Positions 10,695 to 19,935 of a stretch of DNA of 64,000 nucleotides are shown one piece after another. Where the stretch lies: contig NZ_JAHHDX010000016.1 of the NCBI RefSeq assembly GCF_018619335.1, positions 1 to 64,000 on the forward strand, in the 5' to 3' direction. Positions within the stretch are counted from its first letter, which is position 1. Each line of letters opens with the position of its first letter. This DNA comes from Alteromonas sp. ALT199 (GTDB lineage: Bacteria; Pseudomonadota; Gammaproteobacteria; Enterobacterales; Alteromonadaceae). The position numbers and the translations under genes are program-made. Under the pieces are notes generated by a model. It worked only from the letters and a program-made list of their open reading frames with translations. It ran no database searches and was not told where the DNA came from.

Positions 10695-11129
10695 TTAAAG
10701 ATAAACCGTTTCGTACTTTATTGGCGCTAACTTTTTCAGAATACGGTTTTCTTGTTGATAGGTAAGGCCTACATCGCGCATAGCGCCTTGAACATACTCT
10801 ACCAAAATATAGAATTCACGTTCTTTGATGTTAAGACCTTTGTGAGACTCCAACATTGTTTTTCCATCGTACTCGCAAGGCCCGCCAATTAATTCACAGG
10901 TTTGCAAAACGAGTTGGTCTCGTAGGTGCTTTTTTGGCACCCCTTTAAAGTAGTGTCCAATGACAGGGTCAGTGTAAATACGGGTGATAGCCACACCATA
11001 GACAGTGTTCAGGGTTTTATGGCCACCAATTTCATCATACAGACTTTGCTTTTCAGTACTTGCACAACCTGAAAGTAAAATGTTTAGTAGCGCTAGTACT
11101 GCAATAGGAATACATTTCAACAATTTCAT
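10695..11129 (-). CDS. Lipoprotein with a group I truncated-haemoglobin domain
   Basis: 144-residue protein with a lipoprotein signal peptide (hydrophobic residues 3-21, lipobox LLSGC with Cys22) followed by a 2/2 haemoglobin fold: LYDEIGGHKTL (helix A/B), PVIGHYFKG, and a proximal histidine at H96 in LESHKGL. Group I truncated haemoglobins bind O2 or NO and are usually cytosolic, so membrane anchoring outside the cytoplasm is unusual. The ATG at 11129 is chosen because GGGGAG stands 9 bases upstream and it gives a clean lipobox; an ATG at 11159 overlaps the previous gene. It is second in an operon after the DUF3034 gene (16-base gap). Function unknown. Confidence 0.85.
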   Translation of the reverse strand: MKLLKCIPIAVLALLNILLSGCASTEKQSLYDEIGGHKTLNTVYGVAITRIYTDPVIGHYFKGVPKKHLRDQLVLQTCELIGGPCEYDGKTMLESHKGLNIKEREFYILVEYVQGAMRDVGLTYQQENRILKKLAPIKYETVYL

Positions 11130-11145
11130 ATGCGGTATCTCCCCA

Positions 11146-12093
11146 TTAAAAATTGCCATTTACCGTTAGGTAGAAGCCACTAGTGCTCTCTTGCAGCGGT
11201 AAATTACCTAAATCCACATAGGCAGCGGTGATTGAAATAGACTTATTTGGAAAGTAAGCAATAAAAGCATCAATAACCGTGTCCTCTTCGGCTAGCCCCC
11301 CCAGCCGATTAGTTTGCGTCCGAAACTCAGTGCCTATTGCCGTGGTAGGGCTGATTAATACTGCAACGGAGCCTTCCCACTCAACTTCTGCATTGTTGTT
11401 ACCTTCAGCACCAAAACCCAATAGACCAAACACATTTGCCTTAGTGTACCTGGCGGTTAAATTAGTAAGTAAATTATAGCCTGACGGTGTGCCCAACCAT
11501 AATTTAGTCGCTGAAAGGTAGATGTCAGTGCCACTGTCGTTCTTTGCGCCTAACAGTAAAGGTACCCCTACCTCAGGTAGTGGAACGGTGCCATCTGGCA
11601 ATGAAAGTGAGCTATCAAAATCTCTGTTTTTCTTGTATTGGGCGCCTAAAGCAATTTGCGGGGCCCATGAGTTTTGGGTAAAAACGCCATCTCCGAACAA
11701 TTTAACCTTTGCCCCCACAATATCTTGCTCAATAGTTGTACTGTTAGCATTGGTCACCGCACCATCTGTAAGTAGCGCAAAAACATTGCTGGTTAACCCG
11801 GCTGAAATATCTAAACGCTGACGCTGTACGCTAATTTCCACGCGGTCGAAAAGACTTATGCCAGCACCAGCAGTAGTGAGTGAGTAATCGTTAAGGCTTA
11901 AGTATTGAACATTGGCAGAATAGTTAACCTCTTCTTTACTCGTGTACCCGCCAATAAATGCCCAAGGAGTTATGCCGCCACCTGCGGTACCTTCAAAGCC
12001 ATTAATTCCGCCCGAGGCTATTAAGCGAGAGCCGCTATCAGCGTTTGCTAACGGCGATAAAAAAAGTAAGGGAAGTAACAAGCGCTTTATCAT
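11146..12093 (-). CDS. DUF3034-family outer-membrane-like protein
   Basis: 315-residue protein with a signal peptide (cleavage near ANA-DSG) and a pattern of alternating hydrophobic residues ending in aromatic Phe, as in outer-membrane beta-barrels. The N-terminal glycine-rich segment with GGITPWAFIGGY is the hallmark I associate with DUF3034, whose function is unknown. It leads an operon with the haemoglobin lipoprotein. A porin-like role is inference. Confidence 0.75.
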   Translation of the reverse strand: MIKRLLLPLLFLSPLANADSGSRLIASGGINGFEGTAGGGITPWAFIGGYTSKEEVNYSANVQYLSLNDYSLTTAGAGISLFDRVEISVQRQRLDISAGLTSNVFALLTDGAVTNANSTTIEQDIVGAKVKLFGDGVFTQNSWAPQIALGAQYKKNRDFDSSLSLPDGTVPLPEVGVPLLLGAKNDSGTDIYLSATKLWLGTPSGYNLLTNLTARYTKANVFGLLGFGAEGNNNAEVEWEGSVAVLISPTTAIGTEFRTQTNRLGGLAEEDTVIDAFIAYFPNKSISITAAYVDLGNLPLQESTSGFYLTVNGNF

Positions 12094-12144
12094 TGATTGA
12101 GCCTAATAGTGTTATCGCGGTGCTATGTTTGGATTATCATAACG

Positions 12145-14013
12145 TTATTCGCGTTCTTTGATGTTTACAGTAATCTGATTTAGTAGTTCGTTCCATGGTA
12201 GTGGGCGAGAAAGGTAATATCCTTGTGCCCAATCGCACCCAAGGCTCTTTAAATAAGCGAGCTGTTCTTCTGTTTCTACGCCTTCGGCGATCACGCGAAG
12301 ACTGTACAGTTTGGCAAGGTTTTGAATAATCATGACCATTTTACTACGCGACTCAGAAGCAGAAAAAAGATCGTTTACGAAAGAGCGGTCTATCTTCAGG
12401 CAGTTGGCGGGGTAGTGAATAAGCTGGCTGAAGGCTGTATAACCTGTTCCAAAGTCATCAAGCGCTAACGAAATGCCTAGCTCGTTCAATGCTTTAAGCG
12501 TATCAAGGCAGGTCATATCTCCAGCAACGAATGCTGTTTCCGTTATCTCGAATTCAACGCTTTCAGGTGAAACTTTGTTTTTCAATAGAAGCGCTTTAAC
12601 TTGTGAAGGGAAGTTTTCGTTATTGAGTTCTACACCAGATACGTTAATACACATCTTCCCTTCGAAGGCGCAAGAGCTTTGTAATTGCGTTAGCGCATTT
12701 AACGCATTATCAATGACCCACAAATCTATTTCTTTAATAAGACCGGTAGATTCTGCAACGGGTATGAAGTCGTCAGGTCCAATGCCCTCTAATTCTTCGC
12801 TTTGACACCTTAGCAATGCTTCCACCGCGACAATAGTGTTATCTTTACAATCAAATATTGGCATGTATACCAATGAAAATTGGCTTTCACTGATTGCAAG
12901 CCTCAGCCCTTTTTCTATTTTTTGGCGTTGGTGTAACGCCATTGCTATATCCTTAGTGAAGAACCTATAGCAGTTGCGACCGTTATCTTTCGCATCATAC
13001 ATAGCCGCATCAGCATGTTGCAGCAATGTCGCTGGCTCGATTGCGTCATCCGGGTAAACGGCTATGCCTATACTGGCATAAACATTGTGAGAAACACCGT
13101 CAACATCAAACCCATTGTCAAATACCCGTAAAATGCGTTCTGCGGCTTTGCTGGCATCTTGCGGCTTTTTCATATCAGGCAAAATGACTACGAATTCGTC
13201 ACCTGCTAGCCTAGCCAGACTATCTTTATTTGGCTTGAATAATTGGTCGCTAGGTCGAATGACTTCCCAGAGGCGCTCACTAAACTCGAGTAGTAACCGG
13301 TCTCCAACTTCATGACCAAATTGGTCATTTACCTGTTTAAAGTTATCAAGGTCGATATAAAGTAGCCCTATGCGACGATTGTCTTTTTTCGCACGGCTGA
13401 TTAAACGCTGTAGATTGTTTTTGAAATTCCAGCGATTAGGAAGGCCTGTCAATGTATCGAAAAAAGCCATTTGACGGACATCATCAGCGTGAAGTTGAAT
13501 GATCGTTCGATAGGCCTGCTCTTCTGAATAAAGTGCGGCCAAGCAAATAACATTCAGTGCCAGCATGGTAAGAACAAAACGTATTGCTTCGACTAAAGAG
13601 TAGCTAGTCATTAATAAAAAAGAGAGCGGCGTGAATAGCACAAGCAGGCTAGCAATAGTAAAAAAGGAAAAAATGACAACTGCTGGCCAAAAGCGGTTAA
13701 TAAATAGGTTGATGGCCATTATCGGGTAAATCCATAGCATACCCGTATTGTCTTTTCCGCCAGTAATAAGCAGTGATATGGAAAGAAAACAGAGAATACA
13801 GCTAAGTACAGTGGCAGCGCGTTCCACATTACCTGAACGTTTTAGGAAGTACAGGTTAATCAAACCAACAACTGCATTACTCGTCAGTAGAACGCCCAGA
13901 AACACCATGTTACCCATTAGGTTTATGCTGCCTAAAGCCAAAAGAAACAGCACCCCAATAATGGTTAATACTTGACAGAGTCGATAGCGCCGGCGAAATC
14001 GCACGGCGACCAT
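12145..14013 (-). CDS. Membrane GGDEF-EAL protein (cyclic-di-GMP turnover)
   Basis: About 622 residues: five or six membrane helices at the N-terminus (first about 170 residues), a diguanylate cyclase domain with AGDEF at about 270-274, and a phosphodiesterase domain with EALLR near 398 plus DDFGTGY and the loop IAEGVE. AGDEF is a functional variant of GGDEF, and the EAL residues appear complete, so both activities are possible. I see no RxxD inhibitory site before AGDEF. Start: ATG 14013 has AAGG 10 bases upstream; an in-frame TTG at 14061 would add 16 residues. The ligand of the membrane sensor is unknown. Confidence 0.9.
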   Translation of the reverse strand: MVAVRFRRRYRLCQVLTIIGVLFLLALGSINLMGNMVFLGVLLTSNAVVGLINLYFLKRSGNVERAATVLSCILCFLSISLLITGGKDNTGMLWIYPIMAINLFINRFWPAVVIFSFFTIASLLVLFTPLSFLLMTSYSLVEAIRFVLTMLALNVICLAALYSEEQAYRTIIQLHADDVRQMAFFDTLTGLPNRWNFKNNLQRLISRAKKDNRRIGLLYIDLDNFKQVNDQFGHEVGDRLLLEFSERLWEVIRPSDQLFKPNKDSLARLAGDEFVVILPDMKKPQDASKAAERILRVFDNGFDVDGVSHNVYASIGIAVYPDDAIEPATLLQHADAAMYDAKDNGRNCYRFFTKDIAMALHQRQKIEKGLRLAISESQFSLVYMPIFDCKDNTIVAVEALLRCQSEELEGIGPDDFIPVAESTGLIKEIDLWVIDNALNALTQLQSSCAFEGKMCINVSGVELNNENFPSQVKALLLKNKVSPESVEFEITETAFVAGDMTCLDTLKALNELGISLALDDFGTGYTAFSQLIHYPANCLKIDRSFVNDLFSASESRSKMVMIIQNLAKLYSLRVIAEGVETEEQLAYLKSLGCDWAQGYYLSRPLPWNELLNQITVNIKERE

Positions 14014-14061
14014 TTCTTGCTGACCTTTTGCTAAATCATGAGATTGAGTGTGGTTCTCCAA

Positions 14062-14423
14062 AATTTTATTTGATATCCATATTACAGAAAAATTTGTCGA
14101 AGCTTTTGCGGCTAAATCTAGGGTAACCTGCTAGCGATATATTACCTTTCTTCGTAAAAGATAGACTACCTCAATAGCCTATTCAATTATTCTCATGCAT
14201 TAGTTACTATCTGCTTAGTTATCGATTTATATTAGTCATTTCTAATTATTGATGGGTTTGCGAAATAAACAGTTCTAAACCCTAATTTTTCTGGGTATCC
14301 ATCACAGTTTCAAAAATATTTTGAAACTGATTCAGCTATTAGAGGGCTTATCATTGAAAAGATGAGTCAATACCATACGCACAACTTTTAGATTTTTCCC
14401 ATTTATATATTGAGGAGTTAGTT
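14062..14423 (+). other. Intergenic region before the nitroreductase gene
   Basis: 362 AT-rich bases between the divergent GGDEF-EAL and nitroreductase genes. Apart from the palindrome at 14305-14329 I see no gene and no RNA structure. Promoters for both genes are expected here. Confidence 0.4.
14305..14329 (+). promoter_or_regulatory. Perfect 11-bp palindrome upstream of the nitroreductase
   Basis: CAGTTTCAAAA-ATA-TTTTGAAACTG: two perfect 11-base arms around a 3-base centre, 95 bases before the nitroreductase start. Without a T-run and far from any gene end, it looks like a dimeric regulator's operator rather than a terminator. The regulator is unknown, and no regulator gene lies beside it. 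Confidence 0.55.
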
Positions 14424-15080
14424 GTGTCTCATCCAATTATCGAAGATTTAAACAAGCGTTATACGGTCAAGAAGTACGATGCAAACAAACGCATCTCAGC
14501 TGACGACCTTGCTACCATTTTAGAAACGTTAAGATTATCAGCGTCTTCGATTAATTCACAACCGTGGAAGTTTGTGGTTGTTGAAAGCGACGAAGCAAAG
14601 CAGCGTTTACATGATAGTTTTGAAAATAAGCATCAGTTTAACCAGCTTCACGCGAAAGAAGCATCGCACACTATCTTATTTGCTTACGACCCTAAATTCA
14701 CTAAAGAAAAGTTTGTTAAACGTGTAGATGCAGAAGTCGCTTCTGGTCATTTACCTGAAGATATGCGTGAAAACTTTATGGGTGCTTATGCTTTCGCTGA
14801 AGCGAATACCGATGAAAATGGTAATAACGCAGCGTGGACTAAAGCGCAGGTGTATCTTGCACTTGGAAATGTAATGCATACATTAGCTCGTTTGGGTATT
14901 GCGTCTACGCCGATGGAGGGTGTTGACCCTGATATGTTAGGTGAATTATTCGCTGACGAACTAGACGGTCATATTTGTGAAGTTGCACTGGCTATGGGCT
15001 ACCCTGATACAGAGCAAGACTGGAACTACGGTTTACCTAAAGCCCGCTTGCCAAAAGATGACGTAATTGCAGTGGTTTAG
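14424..15080 (+). CDS. NfsB-like oxygen-insensitive NAD(P)H nitroreductase
   Basis: 218-residue flavoprotein of the nitroreductase fold; family members are FMN dimers that reduce nitroaromatics and quinones with NAD(P)H in the cytoplasm. KRYTVKKYD near the N-terminus, the FMN-contacting RLSASSINSQPWKF and the C-terminal CEVALAMGYP fit the NfsB group and its length (217 in E. coli). Start is GTG 14424 with GAGGAG before it. It is monocistronic, bounded by a terminator. Confidence 0.9.
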   Translation: MSHPIIEDLNKRYTVKKYDANKRISADDLATILETLRLSASSINSQPWKFVVVESDEAKQRLHDSFENKHQFNQLHAKEASHTILFAYDPKFTKEKFVKRVDAEVASGHLPEDMRENFMGAYAFAEANTDENGNNAAWTKAQVYLALGNVMHTLARLGIASTPMEGVDPDMLGELFADELDGHICEVALAMGYPDTEQDWNYGLPKARLPKDDVIAVV

Positions 15081-15127
15081 TTCTTATAGAACAGCCAGCT
15101 GTTTTAAGTAAGTATAAATTGTAAAAG

Positions 15128-15150
15128 AGCGCCTTTAACGGCGCTTTTTT
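15128..15150 (+). terminator. Terminator after the nitroreductase gene
   Basis: Stem AGCGCC (15128-15133) with GGCGCT (15140-15145), loop TTTAAC, followed by TTTTT, about 50 bases after the stop. Confidence 0.85.
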
Positions 15151-15249
15151 ATTTGTAAGACTTGTGCAAACTCGCGTTGAAAATAATTTGTCCGCCCCCA
15201 TTTATCGCTTGTCTAAAATCGTATTGTTAATAAAACCAGTCTAAATACC

Positions 15250-15645
15250 GTGCGCGCTTTTATAAAACGCTTTCAACCTTCTTCATTTACGCCGTTTCTT
15301 TTGGCGTGGGTATTGTCGTATCTAATTGTTAGTACAGGTTTTCAGACAGCCGATGTAGCGAGTAATGCTGAAGTTACATCGCAATCCCCGCTGGCCAAGT
15401 TTGTTCACAATACGCAAAGCTACTCTCTTAGGTTTAGCGTAACTAAGCTAACCGGTGAGAAAGGCGAAAAGCCTATCGACGCAGAGCCGCAAGGCTCTAT
15501 AACGGCATTGTTAAACTTTGCCTTTAACAAAGCGTTATCCACCAAGGTACCATCAGCAGGCCCTTTCTTTAATAGTAAAGCATGGGTAAAAGCGAGCCCG
15601 CGAGGACCACCTTCCATCCTGAGTGAATCCCTTTACATGCGCTAA
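15250..15645 (+). CDS. Small membrane protein with a C-terminal PRGPP motif, upstream of secDF
   Basis: 131 residues, no family recognised. One hydrophobic helix (about residues 14-32) follows a basic N-terminus, so the rest probably faces the periplasm. The tail carries SPRGPPS near the end. The start GTG 15250 has no clear ribosome site, so the exact N-terminus is uncertain. It lies 65 bases before the fused secDF gene on the same strand. A protein of the same layout (helix, polar middle, TRAPP tail) precedes the RND efflux operon at 37.9 kb. It could be an accessory of the RND-superfamily protein beside it, but that is inference. Confidence 0.6.
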   Translation: MRAFIKRFQPSSFTPFLLAWVLSYLIVSTGFQTADVASNAEVTSQSPLAKFVHNTQSYSLRFSVTKLTGEKGEKPIDAEPQGSITALLNFAFNKALSTKVPSAGPFFNSKAWVKASPRGPPSILSESLYMR

Positions 15646-15710
15646 CGTGAAAGCAAAACATCTTTGTTTTTCGTTCAAGCGTTTTAAAACTTAATTATTC
15701 AGGATTTAAA

Positions 15711-18275
15711 ATGGCACGATTTTCATTTCGTGGCTTTGTGTATGTGCTCATCGTTATGCTCGGTTTACTGAGCGCTGCGCCCAACATATTGCCACAATCA
15801 GTTAAACAGCAGTTACCCACGTGGTACACCACTAACACACTTTCATTAGGCTTAGATTTACAGGGCGGATCGCATCTTCTCTTAGCAGCAGACACAAATG
15901 CTTTGTTTGAGAAGCAACTCAGCAGTTTTTCTAGCGATGTACTTAGCGAATTACGTAGTCAAAATGTACGCTATACCAGAACAACTCACTCTCTTTCTTC
16001 GAAGGCCAGCAGCGTAGATAGTGTTGAAAGGGTTGTTTTTACGTTACGCAGTACAGACGATGCAAGAAAGGTTAAAGACATTGCCTATCAAATTTCGGCG
16101 CAACCGAACGGAACAAGTGCACTTGATGTTGCGATAAAGCAAAACACCGTCTCTCTTACACTTAATGAACTCTATGCTGAGCAGCTAATTAAGGACACAT
16201 TAAGTCGAAGTGTTGAGGTAGTACGAAAGCGTTTGAACGAGACGGGGCTTACGGAACCCAGTGTTACCTTGCAGGGTAAAGACGCGATTTTAGTTCAGAT
16301 GCCAGGTATGTCGGACCCAACCCAAGTGAAAAAGCTACTGGGCACTACCGCACAAATGACTTTTCACTGGGCCGCGAACAGCCAGTCTGAGCAGGTAATG
16401 AATAAGCAAGACGCGGCGGGTAATACCTATCGCTTAGAACAAAAAGTGGCGCTAGAAGGCGAACATATCACTGATGCGGCCGGTGTTCTAAGCAGTGAAA
16501 CCGGTCAGCCTGTAGTGACGTTTCGTTTAGACAGTGCCGGTGCTAAGCAGTTTGCCACTATGACCCGTGACAACATTGGCCGCGTGCTTGCTATTGTGCT
16601 TGACGATAAAGTGGTGACCGCCCCGGTTATTAACAGCGTGATCCCAGGTGGTCGCGGAGAAATTACCGGCAACTTCACCTTGCCAGAGGCGAGTAATACC
16701 GCGTTAATGCTTCGCACTGGCGCGCTACCCGTGCCACTTAGCATAATTGAAGAACGCACGGTGGGGCCTGATTTAGGTAGTGATGCTATTCAAACTGGTG
16801 TTGAAAGCGGCGTGATAGGTGCGTTACTGGTATTGGCATTTATGGTGGCGATTTATGGCAGGTGGGGGGCAATTGCAAGTTTTGCTCTGTGTATCAACAT
16901 GGCATTGGTATTTGGCGCGTTAACCTTATTTGGTGCAACACTGACGTTACCGGGTATCGCAGGTTTGATTCTGACTATGGGTATGGCGGTAGATGCGAAC
17001 ATCTTAATTAATGAGCGTATTCGCGAAGAAAGTAAAAAAGGCCGTCCGGCAGCCAGTGCAATAGAAGTGGGCTTTGAAAAAGCATTCGCAACAATAGTAG
17101 ATTCAAACTTCACTACGCTTATAGCGGTAAGCTTGTTGTTTATGTTCGGTAGTGGGCCTATCAAAGGGTTTGCCATTACCATTGCTCTTGGGCTTGTATC
17201 CTCAGTATTTACTGCGGTTGCTCTAACTAAAATGTTAATGCTAAAAGCGGTCAAGTCGAAAAAAAGAAATGTAAGAGATCGCACGCCTATGCGCTTCTCT
17301 TCACCACTACTGCGCTTAAGCGATAAGCTTAGCGGTATTAACTTTCTTGCAAAACGTAAAATTGCATTGTCTATTTCAGTAGTGCTAACCGTGCTTTCAA
17401 TCGGATTATTTGTCAAACCAGGCTTACACTATGGCGTCGACTTTACTGGCGGTACTATGATTGAGTTGACCGCGCCAGCGCTTTCGACTGACGAGTTACG
17501 AGATGTCATTGAAAGTAATGGTTTTGATCAAGTAGCAATTCAGGAATATGGCAGTGAGCATCACTACTTATTGCGGGCCCCTGTTCTCGACAGCAGTGGT
17601 GAGCTTGAAAATAGCAATGCAAAGCAGACTGACGCACTAAAACGTGCGATTTCGCAAGCCGACAGTGAGGTACGCTTTGATAAAATAGATATGGTTGGGC
17701 CTAAAGTCAGCGGAGGTTTTGCGGAGCTATCAATACTTGCGCTGCTTATAGCTGGTGGTGGTATGTTGGTTTACCTATGGGCGCGTTTTGAAGCGCACTT
17801 TGCCACCGCGGCGCTACTTACGGTAATACTCGATTTAACCAAAACCATAGGCTTTTTCGCGCTTACGGGCATTGAATTCAACTTAACGGCTGTCGCGGCA
17901 CTGTTGGCATTAATCGGTTATTCTATAAATGATAAGGTGGTGGTGCTTGATCGCATCCGTGAACTATTGCGTTTAGACTCGAATAAACCTTTAGCAAACA
18001 CCATCAACGAAGCGGTGAACAGCACATTAAGCCGAACGGTATTTACGTCCGTTACCACGCTGTTAGCGCTGCTCCCTATGGCTTTATTTGGTGGTGACGC
18101 AGTAGAAAGTTTTGCGGTGCCTATGGTCTTTGCTGTCGTAATTGGTACGTCTTCAACCTTGTTTATTACCTCCACTTTGCTGTATTTATTGGGAAGTAGA
18201 CGAGAGAAGCAGGGTAAAGCACAGTTAAAGCCCACTGCCGAAGAAATTAAGGCTTCGTTGTCGCATATCCCTTAG
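15711..18275 (+). CDS. secDF: Fused SecD-SecF protein-export subunit
   Basis: 854-residue RND-superfamily membrane protein that uses the proton gradient to help pull proteins through SecYEG. The SecD half has the D1 motif LGLDLQGGSHLLL (near residue 47), a shortened periplasmic P1 region and the helix with GMAVDANILINERIRE, including the transmembrane Asp. The SecF half has the F1 motif YGVDFTGGT and IGYSINDKVVVLDRIRE. Twelve membrane helices are expected. Most gammaproteobacteria have separate secD and secF beside yajC; a fused gene away from yajC suggests a second, specialised copy. That copy number cannot be judged from this window. Confidence 0.92.
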   Translation: MARFSFRGFVYVLIVMLGLLSAAPNILPQSVKQQLPTWYTTNTLSLGLDLQGGSHLLLAADTNALFEKQLSSFSSDVLSELRSQNVRYTRTTHSLSSKASSVDSVERVVFTLRSTDDARKVKDIAYQISAQPNGTSALDVAIKQNTVSLTLNELYAEQLIKDTLSRSVEVVRKRLNETGLTEPSVTLQGKDAILVQMPGMSDPTQVKKLLGTTAQMTFHWAANSQSEQVMNKQDAAGNTYRLEQKVALEGEHITDAAGVLSSETGQPVVTFRLDSAGAKQFATMTRDNIGRVLAIVLDDKVVTAPVINSVIPGGRGEITGNFTLPEASNTALMLRTGALPVPLSIIEERTVGPDLGSDAIQTGVESGVIGALLVLAFMVAIYGRWGAIASFALCINMALVFGALTLFGATLTLPGIAGLILTMGMAVDANILINERIREESKKGRPAASAIEVGFEKAFATIVDSNFTTLIAVSLLFMFGSGPIKGFAITIALGLVSSVFTAVALTKMLMLKAVKSKKRNVRDRTPMRFSSPLLRLSDKLSGINFLAKRKIALSISVVLTVLSIGLFVKPGLHYGVDFTGGTMIELTAPALSTDELRDVIESNGFDQVAIQEYGSEHHYLLRAPVLDSSGELENSNAKQTDALKRAISQADSEVRFDKIDMVGPKVSGGFAELSILALLIAGGGMLVYLWARFEAHFATAALLTVILDLTKTIGFFALTGIEFNLTAVAALLALIGYSINDKVVVLDRIRELLRLDSNKPLANTINEAVNSTLSRTVFTSVTTLLALLPMALFGGDAVESFAVPMVFAVVIGTSSTLFITSTLLYLLGSRREKQGKAQLKPTAEEIKASLSHIP

Positions 18276-18436
18276 GCGACACAAGTTCCTTAACCTCATT
18301 ACCCTGCCGCGTTTTTGTACCTCAATACATTGGTAAGAAAACGCGATAAGGTAGCAGTATTAACAGGAATCCTTGATGCGTGCGCGCATAACCTTATATT
18401 TTGCGTGTGAGCATCAAGGGCAATAAGGAACGTATA

Positions 18437-19900
18437 ATGTTTGCAGTTGATCACATTATTTTACTTAGCGCAGTGCTGGCCATTTTAGGTGTGCTGGCCA
18501 GTAAGCTTTCTCCGCGCTTTGGTGTACCTGTTTTGGTGCTGTTCCTTGGTGTAGGCATGTTAGCTGGCGAAGACGGTATTGGACGAATTTTTTTTGATAA
18601 TGCCGATGCCGCCCATGCTATAGGTACATTTGCTCTTATTCTCATTCTATTTGATGGCGGCCTGCAAACGTCGAAAAAGTCCATAATTCAAGCGTGGAAA
18701 CCGGCAGCTCTGCTTGCAACCTTTGGCGTGGTTGGCACGGCAGTACTTACCGGTATAGCCGCTATGGTCATTCTTGATTTACCACTCTATAAAGGTTTAT
18801 TGCTGGGGGCTATTGTGGGGTCAACCGACGCCGCAGCGGTATTTTCCGTTTTGCGCAACGCAGGTATACGCATTCCCGCTAAAATAAAGTCGACGCTAGA
18901 ACTAGAAAGTGCCTCGAACGATCCCATGGCTATATTCCTCACTATTGGCCTTATTACGCTTATTCAAGATAGCACGACTAAACCCTTGGATTTGCTCTCT
19001 TTATTTGCTAGCCAAATGGGCGTTGGCGCAGCAGTTGGCCTTGCAATAGGCGGTATTGCTGTGTGGCTTTTCAGGCGTGTAACTTTAATGGCCATAGGCT
19101 TGTACCCGGTATTTGTAATGCTGTTTGGGGTACTGTCTTTTGGCTTAGCAGCAAACTTAAATGGCAGTGGTTTCTTGGCTACTTTCATTACGGGCGTCAT
19201 CGTGGGTAACAGCCGCTTTGCGTATCAGCGTAATACCTTTGTGTTTCTCGACGGGCTGGCTTGGTTGGGGCAAATTGCCATGTTCGTTATCCTCGGTTTG
19301 CTCGTTACACCCACCGAGCTTTTCGTTAATTGGAAAGAAGGGTTGCTTATTGCCTTTGTACTTATTTTTATTGCCCGACCGCTGGTGGTTATGCCTATTT
19401 TGTTGCTCTCGAAATTCTCGTTCAAAGCATCGCTCCTTATATCATGGGTGGGTTTGCGCGGTTCAGTGCCGATTATTTTAGCTATTTTCCCGCTGATATT
19501 TGGTATGCCTTATGCTGAGCTTATTTTCAATGTGGTGTTCTTTATCGTATTAATATCGGCTCTGTTGCAGGGCTCAACTTTACCCTACGCGGCGCGAAAG
19601 TTAGGCTTAGTATTAGTAGATGAGGTAAAAGAATCGAGCACATTAGAAATTGTAAAAGTCGCTAAGAGCAAGCGAGAACTTATCGAAATAGAAGTATCAA
19701 AGTTATCTCCTGCTCTTAATAAAACGATTAGTGAATTAGCTTTACCCGATAATACGGTAGTGGCAATGATAGCCCGCGGCGAAGAAACTCTGATCCCCAA
19801 AGGAAGCACTAAAATAAAAATGGGCGACCAAATTTTTATTATCACCAAACTGCTTGATAAAAATGCCGTTGAGCAGCGCTTTTACAACGAGCAGGAATAG
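18437..19900 (+). CDS. K+/H+ antiporter, NhaP2/CvrA type
   Basis: 487-residue CPA1-family cation/proton antiporter with about 12 membrane helices and a C-terminal TrkA-C (RCK_C) domain (about 400-480, ending near GDQIFIITK). Family hallmarks include GVGMLAGEDGIG, the ion-site segment GSTDAAAVFSVLRNAG and ESASNDPMA. E. coli CvrA (578) has an extra C-terminal CorC/HlyC-like domain absent here. Start is ATG 18437 with AAGGA 7 bases upstream; an in-frame GTG at 18401 lacks a ribosome site. The ion specificity is inferred from family. Confidence 0.88.
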   Translation: MFAVDHIILLSAVLAILGVLASKLSPRFGVPVLVLFLGVGMLAGEDGIGRIFFDNADAAHAIGTFALILILFDGGLQTSKKSIIQAWKPAALLATFGVVGTAVLTGIAAMVILDLPLYKGLLLGAIVGSTDAAAVFSVLRNAGIRIPAKIKSTLELESASNDPMAIFLTIGLITLIQDSTTKPLDLLSLFASQMGVGAAVGLAIGGIAVWLFRRVTLMAIGLYPVFVMLFGVLSFGLAANLNGSGFLATFITGVIVGNSRFAYQRNTFVFLDGLAWLGQIAMFVILGLLVTPTELFVNWKEGLLIAFVLIFIARPLVVMPILLLSKFSFKASLLISWVGLRGSVPIILAIFPLIFGMPYAELIFNVVFFIVLISALLQGSTLPYAARKLGLVLVDEVKESSTLEIVKVAKSKRELIEIEVSKLSPALNKTISELALPDNTVVAMIARGEETLIPKGSTKIKMGDQIFIITKLLDKNAVEQRFYNEQE

Positions 19901-19924
19901 GGTGCTATTGTAAAGTACTTCATG

Positions 19925-19930
19925 TAGAAT
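19925..19930 (+). promoter_or_regulatory. Candidate -10 box of rnpB
   Basis: TAGAAT stands 7-8 bases before the predicted 5' end of the RNase P RNA. No good -35 box is seen at the normal distance. It lies just after the antiporter stop. Confidence 0.45.
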
Positions 19931-19935
19931 GCGCC

